Translations under genes and position numbers: made by a program
In this document: piece after piece, positions 1 through 10,076 of the stretch
How the letters are laid out: each line of letters begins with the position of its first letter
Numbering within the stretch: the stretch's first letter is position 1
The notes under the pieces: generated by a model
The model's input: only the letters and a program-made list of their open reading frames with translations
Told to the model about the DNA's origin: nothing
Databases searched by the model: none
Assembly (NCBI RefSeq): GCF_018320785.1
Contig: NC_054879.1
Location: 47,256,198-47,320,197, forward strand
Direction: 5' to 3'
Source of the DNA: Cheilinus undulatus
Lineage: Eukaryota > Chordata > Actinopteri > Labriformes > Labridae
DNA length: 64,000 bases

Positions 1-681
1 TGCGATTTGAAAATTGCAGCATGCTTCATTGCGATTAATCGAATTTGCGATTAATTGCCCAGCCCTACTGTTAACCAGAAAATCATCAGCCCTCCATTAA
101 AAAAGCATGCCATGGTGAGGTCTATCCTGCAGAAGCAACAATAATGATTACCCTCAGTAAAGACAGGCTTACAAATAACTCCAGTTAAGGATGCTCCCTG
201 GCTTCAACTCATAGTAGGCCCCAGTTTAACTATCAAGCTATCAGGAATGCTGACGTAGATGTTTCAGTACTAGTGGACAACAGACTAAGGAGCACATGGA
301 TGCTTTATTCCTACACTACAAGTTCAATGAGAACATGACATGTTTTCAATTGAAAAGCCGATAGCATAGCGAGCTAGCACAAGCTAACCGGAAGCATTCA
401 GACTCACCTGTCCAACAGAAACAGCCCAACTTTGGGTCTCTCTCCAGCCAAAGGCTCCCAGAATCCAGACTGCTCTTCATCAGCGGCTCCTCATGAACCC
501 ACAAGCCGCTGAAAGACAGCTTAGTCGCGTTTGTTGTTTGTGAACAAGTTCTTAGCTGCTCATTCAGCGCTCTCACACAGCTGGACCCGCCATGGCTGCC
601 TCAAACAGAGCTCCATGTGTTGGCACCGGTTTAAATACACACCGCCCCCTACCGCTCTCCACGTGAAGCACAGCCGGACTG
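1..681. repeat. Left arm of a 681-bp near-perfect inverted repeat
   Basis: This arm reads as the reverse complement of 1058-1738, with position 1 pairing to 1738 and 681 to 1058. All stretches I compared by eye were identical, and both arms encode the same chance 76-codon frame. The outer end (1-67) is the end of a TAGGGCTG-type MITE, so the palindrome may continue beyond the window. The arm carries a promoter and first-exon module pointing left, towards position 1. The near identity implies a recent duplication, gene conversion between arms, or an assembly artefact. Confidence 0.93.
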
Positions 682-1057
682 ACTGTGACGTCACTCTTGT
701 CAAATTATAAAATAAAAAGTCATAATTAAAAGATAAGAAGTTGAAATAATGAGATAAAATGTCATAATTATGACATTTTATAATATGCACGTTTTACCCC
801 CTTCACTCTTTTACAGTATTTTTTTCATTCATTGTTGCATCATTTAAGTCAATGTTTGCTACTCTTTAACCCCTTTTTGCAACTTTGCATGGCTGTTTTT
901 GCCACTTTTAACCAATTTTTGATATTTTTTGCCTCCTAAACTCTGTTTTCCAATTCTTTTGCCCATCACAAGCCACTTTTTCTGCACGTTTAACTCTCTT
1001 TGAGCCACTCTTTTATCCATTTTTGCCACACAAGAGGAAAGGGCAGCAGAGTTCGGC
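682..1057. other. Spacer of the large inverted repeat
   Basis: AT-rich spacer of 376 bp. Its left part has GAGATAAAATGTC-like repeats, including a perfect 28-nt palindrome at 754-781. Its right part (about 850-1030) has the degenerate pyrimidine-rich motif TTTTTGCCACTTTTAACC, which is the complement of the GTGGCAAAAATGGG tracts found in transposons throughout the window. No gene is seen. Confidence 0.7.
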
Positions 1058-1084
1058 CAGTCCGGCTGTGCTTCACGTGGAGAG

Positions 1085-1110
1085 CGGTAGGGGGCGGTGT
1101 GTATTTAAAC
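1085..1110 (+). promoter_or_regulatory. Putative GC-box/TATA core promoter in the right arm
   Basis: A GC-box-like GGGGGCGGTGTG is followed directly by TATTTAAAC, ahead of a segment that ends at a good splice donor. The same module lies in reverse orientation at about 629-654 in the left arm, so the two copies would fire away from each other. This rests on motifs alone; there is no evidence of transcription. Confidence 0.4.
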
Positions 1111-1331
1111 CGGTGCCAACACATGGAGCTCTGTTTGAGGCAGCCATGGCGGGTCCAGCTGTGTGAGAGCGCTGAATGAGCAGCTAAGAACTTGTTCACA
1201 AACAACAAACGCGACTAAGCTGTCTTTCAGCGGCTTGTGGGTTCATGAGGAGCCGCTGATGAAGAGCAGTCTGGATTCTGGGAGCCTTTGGCTGGAGAGA
1301 GACCCAAAGTTGGGCTGTTTCTGTTGGACAG
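1110..1331 (+). ncRNA. Candidate first exon of an unidentified transcript
   Basis: The segment runs from downstream of a TATA-like box to the donor GGACAG|GTGAGT. It contains several short upstream ATGs that stop quickly and one open frame of about 56 codons running into the donor. I do not recognise the peptide. Possible downstream exons lie at 2377-2461, 2692 onward, 3226-3313, 3903-3975 and 4067-4114. They do not join into one long open frame, so a lncRNA or a decayed gene is more likely than an intact coding gene. A mirror copy lies at about 408-629 on the minus strand. Confidence 0.3.
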
Positions 1332-1671
1332 GTGAGTCTGAATGCTTCCGGTTAGCTTGTGCTAGCTCGCTATGCTATCGGCTTTTCAATTGAAAACATG
1401 TCATGTTCTCATTGAACTTGTAGTGTAGGAATAAAGCATCCATGTGCTCCTTAGTCTGTTGTCCACTAGTACTGAAACATCTACGTCAGCATTCCTGATA
1501 GCTTGATAGTTAAACTGGGGCCTACTATGAGTTGAAGCCAGGGAGCATCCTTAACTGGAGTTATTTGTAAGCCTGTCTTTACTGAGGGTAATCATTATTG
1601 TTGCTTCTGCAGGATAGACCTCACCATGGCATGCTTTTTTAATGGAGGGCTGATGATTTTCTGGTTAACAG

Positions 1672-2341
1672 TAGGGCTGGGCCATTAATCGCAAATTCGA
1701 TTAATCGCAATGAAGCATGCTGCAATTTTCAAATCGCAGACAGTGCAATATGTCTTTAACCTGAAATGTGTCAAAATACCAGTTTGATACAGTCTTTTTA
1801 CTTACTGATTACTTTTTTACAAAAGGGCGAAAATGGGATAAAAGTGGCAATAAATGGGTATAAAATTGCAAAAAAAAAGTCAAAAGGGGCAACAAAGTAG
1901 GGAAAATGTCGTATTAAATGGCATAAGACAGCTGTAATAGGGAAAAATGGGATGAAAGTGGCAAAATAGTAGAAAAAAAGTGATTTTTCAAAGGCAAAAT
2001 GTTGTTTAAATGGGTAAAAAGTAGGAAAAATGGTGAAAAGGGCAAAAAGGTTTCCTTTTTTTAAGGTGTTCTGGGGGAATAATATTTAAAATGAAGACAT
2101 AAAAGAGTCAGATGTGGCTCTGGAGGCACGCGTTGAGTATCACTACTTCATACGTTATTCAAACCTTCAAGTATCTTTTTTATTTTATTTTTTACAAAAA
2201 TCTTACTTTTCTTGCTCATGCATTTATTTTTCTTCATCAAGATGAGAATATGAGAAATGATCATCCCCTTCAATAAAGCAGTTGATATCAAAATTTCTAT
2301 ATATTCTATGTTAGATTATTTTTGCATATCGTTCAGCCCTA
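1672..2341 (+). mobile_element. MITE of the TAGGGCTG family, with remnant of a nested hAT-like element
   Basis: Begins GTAGGGCTGGGC followed by AATTAATCGCAAATT-like sequence and ends CGTTCAGCCCTA, giving short terminal inverted repeats TAGGGCTG/CAGCCCTA. The interior (about 1820-2145) holds a GTGGCAAAAATGGG tract ending in the GGCACGCGTTGAGTA motif of a second element family. The same composite occurs at 55376-56604. The superfamily of the outer element is unassigned. Confidence 0.65.
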
Positions 2342-2376
2342 GTTAACGGCACTGTACCCTCTTGTTGGTTCTGCAG

Positions 2377-2461
2377 GATGGACGTCATTGTGGCATGTGA
2401 AGGACAGAGTGAACCACTGTTGTCTTGTTGCAGAGAAGTGATGACCCATCTGCATTCCAAG
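2377..2461 (+). ncRNA. Candidate exon 2 of the unidentified transcript
   Basis: Flanked by a polypyrimidine acceptor (GGTTCTGCAG) and the donor CCAAG|GTAAGA. A second acceptor (TTGTTGCAG) could start it at 2434. The acceptor region resembles 1603-1637 (TTCTGCAGGATAGACCTCA against TTCTGCAGGATGGACGTCA), so this exon-like block exists in two diverged copies. No continuous reading frame is recognisable. Confidence 0.25.
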
Positions 2462-3225
2462 GTAAGAAGAGAATAAATGGCAATTTTCAATTACATAAAA
2501 AGCTATGCAGATTTTTTTTAATCTTTTTATCTTTGTTGTTGCGACTGATTTATAAAAATGAGCAACTGAATTACAGAAATGTACCTTTTCTTTATACAAG
2601 GAGGAAAGAAAATAAAGGTTCCATGTGCATCAGCAATCCTTTCCTCTGTTCTAGTAAGAGAGTAATGAATCAGTTCTGTTGTGTTCTGCAGAGTTAAGAC
2701 CATTGACACAGAGAGGGAGACTGCCCTTTTAAACCTGTGAACACATGAAGGAGGAAAAGCAACAACCTTGATAAGAAGTGACTTCCAAGACCACCTTGAC
2801 ATGCATTCATGCTGTCCAGAGTTCCCTGCAGTGCTGCATTCCTTCTCATCACAGTGTCACATTTTGGGAATTATCCCTAAATGCTTTCCTGGAGTTCCAC
2901 TGCCAGAGCTGCAGCTGGAGCCCTGAACTTCCCATGCCAATGGGTCCTTCAACTCAGAGGAGGAAGAGACACCAAGGATGGCGGGGGAGGCCTTTGTCCA
3001 AGCTGAGGTCTGGAAAACATTCAGCTCCTCGCCCCTCGCCCACATACAGGCACTGGACAACAAAACCAATGATGGTACCAATTTTCTCCAAAGTTGTGTA
3101 GATTTTTTAGAGTATATTTTTTTTCTGTGATTAGGGCAGATTTTTAGCATGCAAAAAAAAAATATATTTCTATATTTTAGCGCCTTTGGACCTCCATGTT
3201 GCTGACGAGCCTGGTTGTCTTGCAG

Positions 3226-3313
3226 CCAGTCAGACAAGGACCTGGACAGAGAGAGGGAGCAGGACTTGCTACACCCTCACTATGCACTATGCCCCCAAGT
3301 ACCTGAACCTCAG
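3226..3313 (+). ncRNA. Candidate internal exon (88 nt)
   Basis: Bounded by GTCTTGCAG and CTCAG|GTAAAT. One frame is open throughout and rich in Asp, Glu and Arg, but it finds no compatible frame in the next candidate exon. The product is unrecognised. It could be a fragment of a decayed gene. Confidence 0.22.
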
Positions 3314-3902
3314 GTAAATATTGTTTATTTTAGTGGTTGTTGTTGTTTGCAGATGGTATTGATGCAGGAGTCTAGTCTTTTTAACTGGTACATCCTTATT
3401 TACACTGTGTACAGTTAGTTTGTTGTCGCTGTTATTTTGGTATGCTTAACCCTCAGGCATCACTTTAATTTAATATCCTTCAAAACCATTAAGGACATAA
3501 ATTCCCCCTTCCAAAAAACTGCTACAAAAACTTAACAGATTGGTAGTTTTGAGCACAGCTGCTTGCTTGCTATTTTTAATCCATTTTCGATCACTCACTT
3601 TGGCTTTCTGCCCAGGGTATTGCCATGTTGTTTACTGCAATGCATTGTGGGAGTTGTAGTCAACTAGTTGTGTCTCTGCTGCATTGGGAAGGGCACAGAT
3701 AAATCTAAGTGCAAAAAATGCATGGACTTTTCTTTGTCTATAGATATGGATAAATATTTTGGAAAGCGTTAGCCATAAAATGTTTTTGGTTTTTTGGGGT
3801 TTTTTTTGTTTTGTTTTGTTTTTTACTGTTTTTTACTAAATGCTAAACATCTGCAGGTGTATTTGAGATATTCTGATCCTATATTTTTCTATTTTTTTTT
3901 AG

Positions 3903-3975
3903 CACTCTGTCACATGAAGTCCATCACACATCAGTAATGAAGAACCTTGTGCTGTGAACCTTGATGAAATATCAG
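3903..3975 (+). ncRNA. Candidate internal exon (73 nt)
   Basis: Lies between a T-rich acceptor ending TTTTAG and the donor ATCAG|GTTAGT. All three frames have stops, so it is non-coding if real. Confidence 0.18.
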
Positions 3976-4066
3976 GTTAGTGGTTACACTGAACTTCAAG
4001 ATATTTGTAATAACACTGGAATGTTTTCTTTATTCTAAAATGATGTATTTATTTTCCCCTTATTAG

Positions 4067-4114
4067 GTTCTTTTGAAGAGGATGGAGTGGTGATCTATGA
4101 TGACACTCAGATCA
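4067..4114 (+). ncRNA. Candidate internal exon (48 nt)
   Basis: Lies between CCTTATTAG and a GTAAGC donor. One frame is open and acidic (reads FEEDGVVIYDDTQ), which looks protein-like, but no flanking exon extends it. It may be a relic of a coding gene. Confidence 0.2.
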
Positions 4115-4741
4115 GTAAGCGTCCTCTGGATGTGTAGTGCTTCTTTGATAACACTACACTCAAAAAAAAAAACAAGACAAAAGGGAAACCACTGTGGCCA
4201 GGAGGACGCTGCCTCCTGCATGAATATCTATGGAATGACTGCCTGGACTAGGAGGGCATGGTTCCTTCTTTTTAACAAGGCCAGGCGTCCACTCTAATTG
4301 CCCAGCAGGCCAAATGTACTGTTGCAGTAACTGTGTGCACTTAGAAAAAGTAAGTAGCATTAAAATGGCAGCATAAACTGGGCGTGCACAGTTTTGTTAA
4401 GCCCTTTAAAAGTTATGTCACAGGAAACGAATATCTGGGGGATATTAGAGGTCAGTAAGTGGGTAGAAACTGGTAGCAGAGACAGAAAAATGCTTCATTC
4501 AAACATTCCTCCATGTAGGCCACCCAAATAAGAAAACTAGACATTTATACAGTCTACATGGTTCCTTTGCTCACAAAAGTCTCTCAATCTTTACAAGGGC
4601 AAATTTTGATGACCGATATTAAAGAATGCATGAAATTAAGTCCTTTGTTTTATAACCTTAAAAAAAATATATCACTTTAATCAGTTTGATAATAAAAAAA
4701 AGATAAAACTGTATACAAACTGAAATTTCCTTAAAAATTGC

Positions 4742-4945
4742 AGAAGCTGCTGATGAGGTTGAAGTGGAGATTTGGTGGGTGTGGCACCATCAGTAGGTCC
4801 CGTCCAGGCTGCCACAGGACGGCCGGGACCAAAAATGAGTGCTGCCTGTTGAGCCTTCGGCCATATTCAGCTTGGAGGCCAGGGCTACGCCTGTACCTCG
4901 CGCCGCTGTGTGGCGCGGCAATCACAGAAGGCAGCACACTGCCGA
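4742..4945 (+). ncRNA. GC-rich segment with two strong nested hairpins
   Basis: GGTCCCG (4796-4802) pairs with CGGGACC (4824-4830). GTGCTGCCT (4839-4847) pairs perfectly with AGGCAGCAC (4929-4937), enclosing a further CGCGCC/GGCGCG stem. An A-rich hinge (AAAAATGA) separates the two hairpins. The double-hairpin-with-hinge layout resembles an H/ACA RNA, and an ACA overlaps the 3' stem end, but there is no match to a known snoRNA that I can name. The GC content is well above that of its surroundings. Confidence 0.25.
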
Positions 4946-5495
4946 GGCTTCATCAGCTGCTTCCTGTCTGTGTCTTCAGTCTGTTTCACAGCCTGGGCAG
5001 CTGCATCTGTAGACACCTGGGTGGTCTGAGCCAGGGCGTGGAGTTCCTGGCCTCATTTTTGTCCTGACTGGACCTATGGCATGGTTATCCATGGCACTGT
5101 CACAATCACAGGACACAAACGTGTTGGATGATGTGATGTTTGATTTGTGTTGGTCATTGAGTGGCCACAGGTAGGTTTGACTGTAACTTAGTGGTTGTGT
5201 AGTCAGGTGTTTAGGTGTCCACCTGTGGAAGGCTGACTTCCTGGGTAGAGTGAGAGAAACATCTCAGACGGACTTGTGATCATCTGCTTCCTGGTTAGTT
5301 TTCATTTACATTCAGAGTTGGGGTGAGAGAAGCATCTGCACTGATCGTTAGCGGTCTGTCTGTGGGTTATCCTGAAGGGTCTTGTCACGCCCATTGTCCC
5401 TGTGCATGGTGCTTTACAGGGCCAGTGAGGCTTGAGGTGTAGAGTCTTGAGTCTAGGTGTATTGTGACTGCAGGAAACGCCTTGGTGTGCTGACA

Positions 5496-5548
5496 GCTCA
5501 GAATCCCGAAACCATATAATTGTGTACCTTTTACACAAACCCCTGAGC
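5496..5548 (-). repeat. Hairpin core, copy a (minus orientation)
   Basis: Reads AGCTCAG...CTGAGCT with an inner perfect stem TTGTGTA/TACACAA. Its reverse complement matches the cores at 6024-6072 and 7301-7349 over the segments GCTCAGGGGTTTGT and TATATGGTTTCGGGATTCTG. Confidence 0.75.
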
Positions 5549-6023
5549 TCTCGGTGCATCATGGTTCTGTGGTTGCTGTATGCTGAGACGCAGGACTCTC
5601 CCTTAAGCCTCGCAGGCCTTGTGGACACCAGGCACGGGGATTTGGGTTTGAGAAGACTCCTCAGGACAACCTGTAGACAGATGGCTGGCTGATTAGTGTG
5701 CATGGTTCTCTGATTCTGACCCTTGAATGTGAATGAGACGACCAGGTTGTGGTCGATCACATCTTTGCCAGAGATGGATCTTTTCACTGTGCTCAGGAAC
5801 TCAAATTTTCACAGGTGGGATGTTTGTTTTGTTGGGATCTTGTGTGATCCAGTGGGGCAGGTGTAGTCAGCTGTTTCAGTCGTGTCACAGGTAAGGTGAT
5901 AGGGTCTTTTCCCAGGGATAGTAGCACAGGGTGTAGTGTTGGCACGTGAGTGCCTGACTGTTAGAGTAGCATCTTGTGCCCTTTGCATGCAGCATCTGTG
6001 GGTAGTGTCTGGTTGTCCTGCCG

Positions 6024-6072
6024 GCTCAGGGGTTTGTTAGGTACACCTTTATATGGTTTCGGGATTCTGAGC
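6024..6072 (+). repeat. Hairpin core, copy b (plus orientation)
   Basis: Same core as copy a but on the opposite strand. It sits inside a larger stem formed by GTCTGGTTGTCC (6007-6018) and GGATGACCAGAT (6078-6089), which pair over 12 positions if G-U is allowed. Confidence 0.75.
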
Positions 6073-6767
6073 CTGTGGGATGACCAGATGCCACCTGCAC
6101 CTGCCGTTTTCAAAGCAGTAAGATGGTCAGATAAAGGCTTTACTGGCCTACAGAGTTCCTAGTCTAGGGTTTTAGGAGGAGAGGCATTTCTTGGTATGAC
6201 ATGCCTCTGCTCTTGGTTTTTCTGATGGTGAGTTGATGGTTGTGTGAAGTTTTTGGCTGCAGTTTCTAGAGGGGATGAATACCCTGCTGGGTATGAACCT
6301 TAAGGTTTATGTTTGTTTCTGTGCTGGTCATTGAGTGGCCGTAGCTAACACTGTGTTTAAATGTAGGGTAGTTTGTCATTGTAGCTGGTAGATCACCCGA
6401 GTGAAAGGTTAGCAGATAACTTAGTGGTTGTGTAGTCAGGTGTTGAGATGTATGCTTTAGACACTCGGGTGAAGGCTGGAGCAGAGCTGTCCACCTGTGG
6501 AAGGCTGACTTCCTGGGTAGAGTGAAAGAAACATCTCAGACGGACTTGTGATCATCTGCTTCCTGGTTAGTTTTCATTTACATCCAGGGTTGGGGTGAGA
6601 GAAGCATCTGCACTGATCGTTAGCGGTCTGTCTGTGGGTTATCCTGAAGGGTCTTGTCACGCCCATTGTCCCTGTGCATGGTGCTTTACAGGGCCAGTGA
6701 GGCTTGAGGTGTAGAGTCTTGAGTCTAGGTGTATTGTGACTGCAGGAAACGCCTTGGTGTGCTGACA

Positions 6768-6820
6768 GCTCAGAATCCCGAAACCATATAATTGTGTACC
6801 TTTTACACAAACCCCTGAGC
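6768..6820 (-). repeat. Hairpin core, copy c (minus orientation)
   Basis: Duplicate of copy a in the second tandem unit; the core is identical by eye. Confidence 0.75.
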
Positions 6821-7300
6821 TCTCGGTGCATCATGGTTCTGTGGTTGCTGTATGCTGAGACGCAGGACTCTCCCTTAAGCCTCGCAGGCCTGTGGACACC
6901 AGGCACGGGGATTTTGGTTTGAGAAGACTCCTCAGGACAACCTGTAGACAGATGGCTGGCTGATTAGTGTGCATGGTTCTCTGATTCTGACCCTTGAATG
7001 TGAATGAGACTACCAGGCTGTGGTTGATCACATCTTTGCCAGAGATGGATCTTTTCACTGTGCACAGGAACTCAAATTTTCACAGGTGGAATGTGCCTGT
7101 TCTATTGTGTCTATTCAGTCGTGTCACAGTTGAGTGATAGGGTGCTTCTGATAGACATGGTTTGTGGCAGTGAGCATAGGCTCAGTGTTACTGCTGTCTG
7201 ACATCTCACTGCCTGTATTGGCCGAGATGGCAAGTTGTTAGCGTAGCATCTTGTGCCCTTTGCATGCAGCATCTGTGGGTAGTGTCTGGTTGTCCTGCCG

Positions 7301-7349
7301 GCTCAGGGGTTTGTTAGGTACACCTTTATAAGGTTTCGGGATTCTGAGC
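7301..7349 (+). repeat. Hairpin core, copy d (plus orientation)
   Basis: Duplicate of copy b in the second tandem unit, differing by one base (AAGG for ATGG in the loop). The outer 12-position stem is also kept. Confidence 0.75.
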
Positions 7350-7970
7350 CTGTGGGATGACCAGATGCCACCTGCACCTGCCGTTTTCAAAGCAGCAAGA
7401 TGGTTAGATAAAGGCTTTACTTGCCTTGCAAGACAGTGTTGGTGTAGATTAGAACTTGTTTGACTTTAAGGTTTTGTAAGCATCATTGGATTTGAGTGAG
7501 GAAGTTTGGTTGAAACTGCAGCCCCATAATGCCTTTGTGTTTTGTGTGTCTGACAAGTCCACCGGTGGTCATGTGATAGGCCTGGACTTGGTGAATCTGA
7601 GGCCAGTAACTGTGTCATGGTGAAGACCTCCCAGGGGTCTGTGCTCTGCACTGTTCAGGTTGTGTGATGGTCTGACAGCATTCCATTACAGACATCACAT
7701 TTTTTCATTTTTGTTTAATTCCATCTCTGGCTGTTTCCTGGCATCTGGAAGCCACATTGTTGCTGATATTAAGCTCGGGGTGCTGTTGCCTCTAGTGATC
7801 GTTAAAGCGCTCCTCAGCAGTTCGACGTACAGGTGTAGCCCTGACCTCTCTGCTGGATGTGGCCAGAGGCTCCACAGGCAGCAACAATGGGGTCTCGGTC
7901 CTCCTGTTGCAGCCTGGACTGGACGACACGGGGTGTCACATCCACAACCTCACCAGCAGCTTCTGCCGAG

Positions 7971-8200
7971 GAAGCTGGGGCCGTTACTCAAACGGTCCCA
8001 GCTTCCTCGACTGGAGGGCCGAGGTAGCAGGGGGCCGTTACTAAAATGGCCTCAGCTTCCTCGGTTGGGGGGCCAAGGAGGCCGCAGGGCCTTCTACCAA
8101 AATGGCCCCCAGCTACCTCGGCCAGGGGGCCAAGGAGGCCGGAGGGCCTTCTACTAAAATGGCCTCCAGCTTTCTTGGCTTGAGGGCCATCTACTTCATT
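7971..8200 (+). repeat. 57-bp tandem repeat (~4 diverged copies)
   Basis: Units contain CAGCTTCCTCGG, GGGGGGCCAAGGAGGCC and TTCTACTAAAATGGCC. Unit lengths are about 54-57 bp. Because 57 is a multiple of three, a long open frame runs through the array; I regard it as incidental. Confidence 0.75.
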
Positions 8201-8209
8201 GGCTAAAGG

Positions 8210-8830
8210 CTTTAGCCGTTCCCTTTGGAAGAGCTTCTAAGCTCTTCCTGATCTAGGAAGGGTTGGTCTTAACCTCACAGTCTTCCATTTACTCAGGATT
8301 CAAAGAACTGGTACTGAACTACTGGTTGACAAAAAGATGGAGTGGTACAGTCAGCACACAGTATGTTAGCTGCCTTTAAAACACAATGCTACTTTCATTA
8401 TACAAGCAATGAGTGAATTCCACCACATGGGTTCACTTTCAGTGTGCACACAGTGAAACGCAGTATGTCTTGTTTGCTTGGCCTTGCATAGCAGTGTCAT
8501 CTCATGGAATTATATCTGTTTTTTCACAATGAAACCTCACGAGTGCCAGCTCGCCAGTGTGCTTGATCTCTGCTACTACTATATCTCTACGTCTGCCTGA
8601 ACAAATGTCTTCAGACTGCTCAGTGTTGGGGAAAAAGTCTCACACTCGTATAGTATAGACTTATGTCTTGAACAGTTAACCACATTATCCCTGAAGTTGG
8701 GGCAAAACAACAGGATTCAATGACTAATTTTGTTAAAAATGTTAGGCCTATTTTTGTTAGGATTTATCTTTTTCATTAACTCTTACTTTTGTTTAGTTTT
8801 TTTTCTGGATTTTTAGTTGGTTGTAGGGCA
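8210..8830. other. Intergenic stretch without recognised features
   Basis: AT-rich single-copy-looking DNA. No splice-bounded open frame, RNA motif or terminal repeat was seen. Confidence 0.5.
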
Positions 8831-9032
8831 AATTTTAGATGAAATCAGCCTGGCCCACTGCAGATATCAGATTGCAAAAGGTGCAGTTTTTATTCCAACT
8901 GAATGTGTCAAGTACCATTTTAATACAACATCTTGCAAGCATTTGTTTGTTTTTCTAGGATAATTTGCAAAAATGATTTTCTCTCTTCAGTACAAGAAAA
9001 AACTGATTAAATTTGCAGTACAAGTCAAAATA

Positions 9033-9566
9033 CAGTGCTTAACAAATGTATTAGACCATCCTAGCCCTAACCAAAGTCAGGTTTATGCCACAGCTGCCCT
9101 AAATTAACAGCATTGGTAATTACCAAAATCATATTTGATGTTTCTGCAATGGTTAATACACCAATATGTAGAAGCTCTTTAACCCAAATGATATTTTTAA
9201 TGCAAAAATAGAATTATTATTGTTATCCATGAATTTTCAAATTTACTGATTTACAAAAAAAATAGTAAAGCACACTAATATTTCTTGATAACTATGTCAA
9301 ATGATAGTTATTTACTTGCATTCCTGAACAGAAAATGAGTTTTAGTGGTTGAATGTTATGCTTGATTCATTTCTGACTTCTCAGAGAAGCCCAGTGAGCC
9401 AGCTCAAATTTGGGTGAATTCAGTTTGAAATTCCTCATTCCTGTTCAAAATGGTAAAACTTGGAGAGCTCACTGAAAATGAGCGAGTCCGCATTAAAGCA
9501 CTTCATGATACTGGATGGTCTCTGAGACAAATATGACAGGTGGGCTAATACATTTGTTAAGCACTG
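9033..9566 (+). mobile_element. Non-autonomous Tc1/mariner-like element, 534 bp
   Basis: Terminal inverted repeats start CAGTGCTTAACAAATGTATT and are flanked by TA on both sides, the target site of Tc1/mariner elements. Near the right end it keeps a truncated transposase start at 9450-9536 (28 codons; opens MVKLGELTENERVRIKAL), resembling the N-terminal helix-turn-helix of Tc1 transposases, then stops. A related copy in inverse orientation lies in a cflar intron at 16844-17384. Confidence 0.85.
9450..9536 (+). pseudogene. Truncated Tc1-like transposase N-terminus
   Basis: 28 codons from ATG to TGA. The residues after the start (GELTENERVRIKALHDTGWS) fit the first DNA-binding helices of Tc1-family transposases. 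The rest of the roughly 340-residue enzyme is absent because the 3' TIR follows directly. It cannot encode a working transposase. Confidence 0.7.
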
Positions 9567-10076
9567 TATATATTTTAAGTTGGTTATTTTTTCAGAATTT
9601 TTCAGCCCTAGTGTTATCTACCCAATATGGTATTTGTTATAATACAGTATCATTTATTGCTCTGCTTTATTAAAACACAAGATGACGGATTTGAAAATCC
9701 CATATTAAATGGCAATCAAAATTTTGGGAAAAAATTGCAGGTGAATAATTTTGCACCAAACTAGGGCTGAAGGATTTGGAGAAATTTAGAAAATTAGAAT
9801 TTTACTATCTTGATAATTTGCTTTTCTATTATCTTCTAAATTTTTCCATTTTAGTCCAACTGCCTTGTTTCCTTGTCACACTGCCTTAATGGCATTTCCT
9901 CAATGTAATGTTTATTATTATTTGTTGTTCAAGTTCTGAAGTTGTCATATGAAGTGTTATCACAGTGAACTTTAATTGACAACTGGATCATCTCTCATCT
10001 CTAGATTGTTTCTGTCTGTCTTGCAAATTGCTGGTATTGACCAATAATCTTGTAGTCAGTAGCCAGTAGTCAGTAA

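Larger units (their letters stand above)
1058..1738. repeat. Right arm of the 681-bp inverted repeat
   Basis: Mirror copy of 1-681. It contains an outward-facing (+ strand) GC box (GGGGGCGGTG near 1090), a TATA-like TATTTAAA near 1101 and a transcribed-looking segment ending in a consensus donor, GGACAG|GTGAGT, near 1331. The last 67 bp belong to a MITE that continues to about 2341. Confidence 0.93.
5150..6324 (+). repeat. Unit 1 of a ~1.2-kb tandem duplication
   Basis: Direct repeat of the block beginning near 6325. Sub-blocks 5224-5815 and 6490-7085 differ at few positions, and 5965-6145 matches 7238-7405. The unit contains one minus-oriented and one plus-oriented copy of a 50-nt hairpin core. 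No coding gene is recognised. The open frames across it on the minus strand are copies of each other created by the duplication. Confidence 0.8.
6325..7440 (+). repeat. Unit 2 of the ~1.2-kb tandem duplication
   Basis: Second copy of the 5150-6324 unit. It carries a small insertion near 6450-6500 and a diverged junction near 7100-7230. The long core blocks remain very similar, which suggests a fairly recent duplication or selection on the copied sequence. Confidence 0.8.
8830..9611 (+). mobile_element. Old TAGGGCTG-type MITE interrupted by a Tc1-like element
   Basis: The left side (TGTAGGGCAAATTTTAGATG near 8822, then GATTGCAAAAGGTGCAG) and the right end (TTCAGCCCTA near 9603-9612) resemble the ends of the TAGGGCTG family. 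The Tc1-like element at 9033-9566 splits it. The copy is too diverged for secure boundaries. Confidence 0.4.

Noticed and set aside
346-1393. Two identical 76-codon frames on opposite strands as a duplicated small protein
   Set aside because: They are mirror images forced by the palindrome. The frame continues past a strong splice donor and stops in the intron, so it is not a complete coding unit.
4784-4940. Telomerase RNA
   Set aside because: There are hairpins and an ACA-like end, but no template (CUAACCCUAA-type) sequence nearby.
5302-7058. 161-, 110- and 75-codon minus-strand frames with shared peptide segments
   Set aside because: The sharing comes from the tandem DNA duplication. No start context or known domain was found, and copy 2 is frameshifted relative to copy 1.
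7660-8157. 165-codon plus-strand frame as a coding gene
   Set aside because: Its second half is the 57-bp tandem repeat and its first half has no recognisable domain or conserved exon edges.
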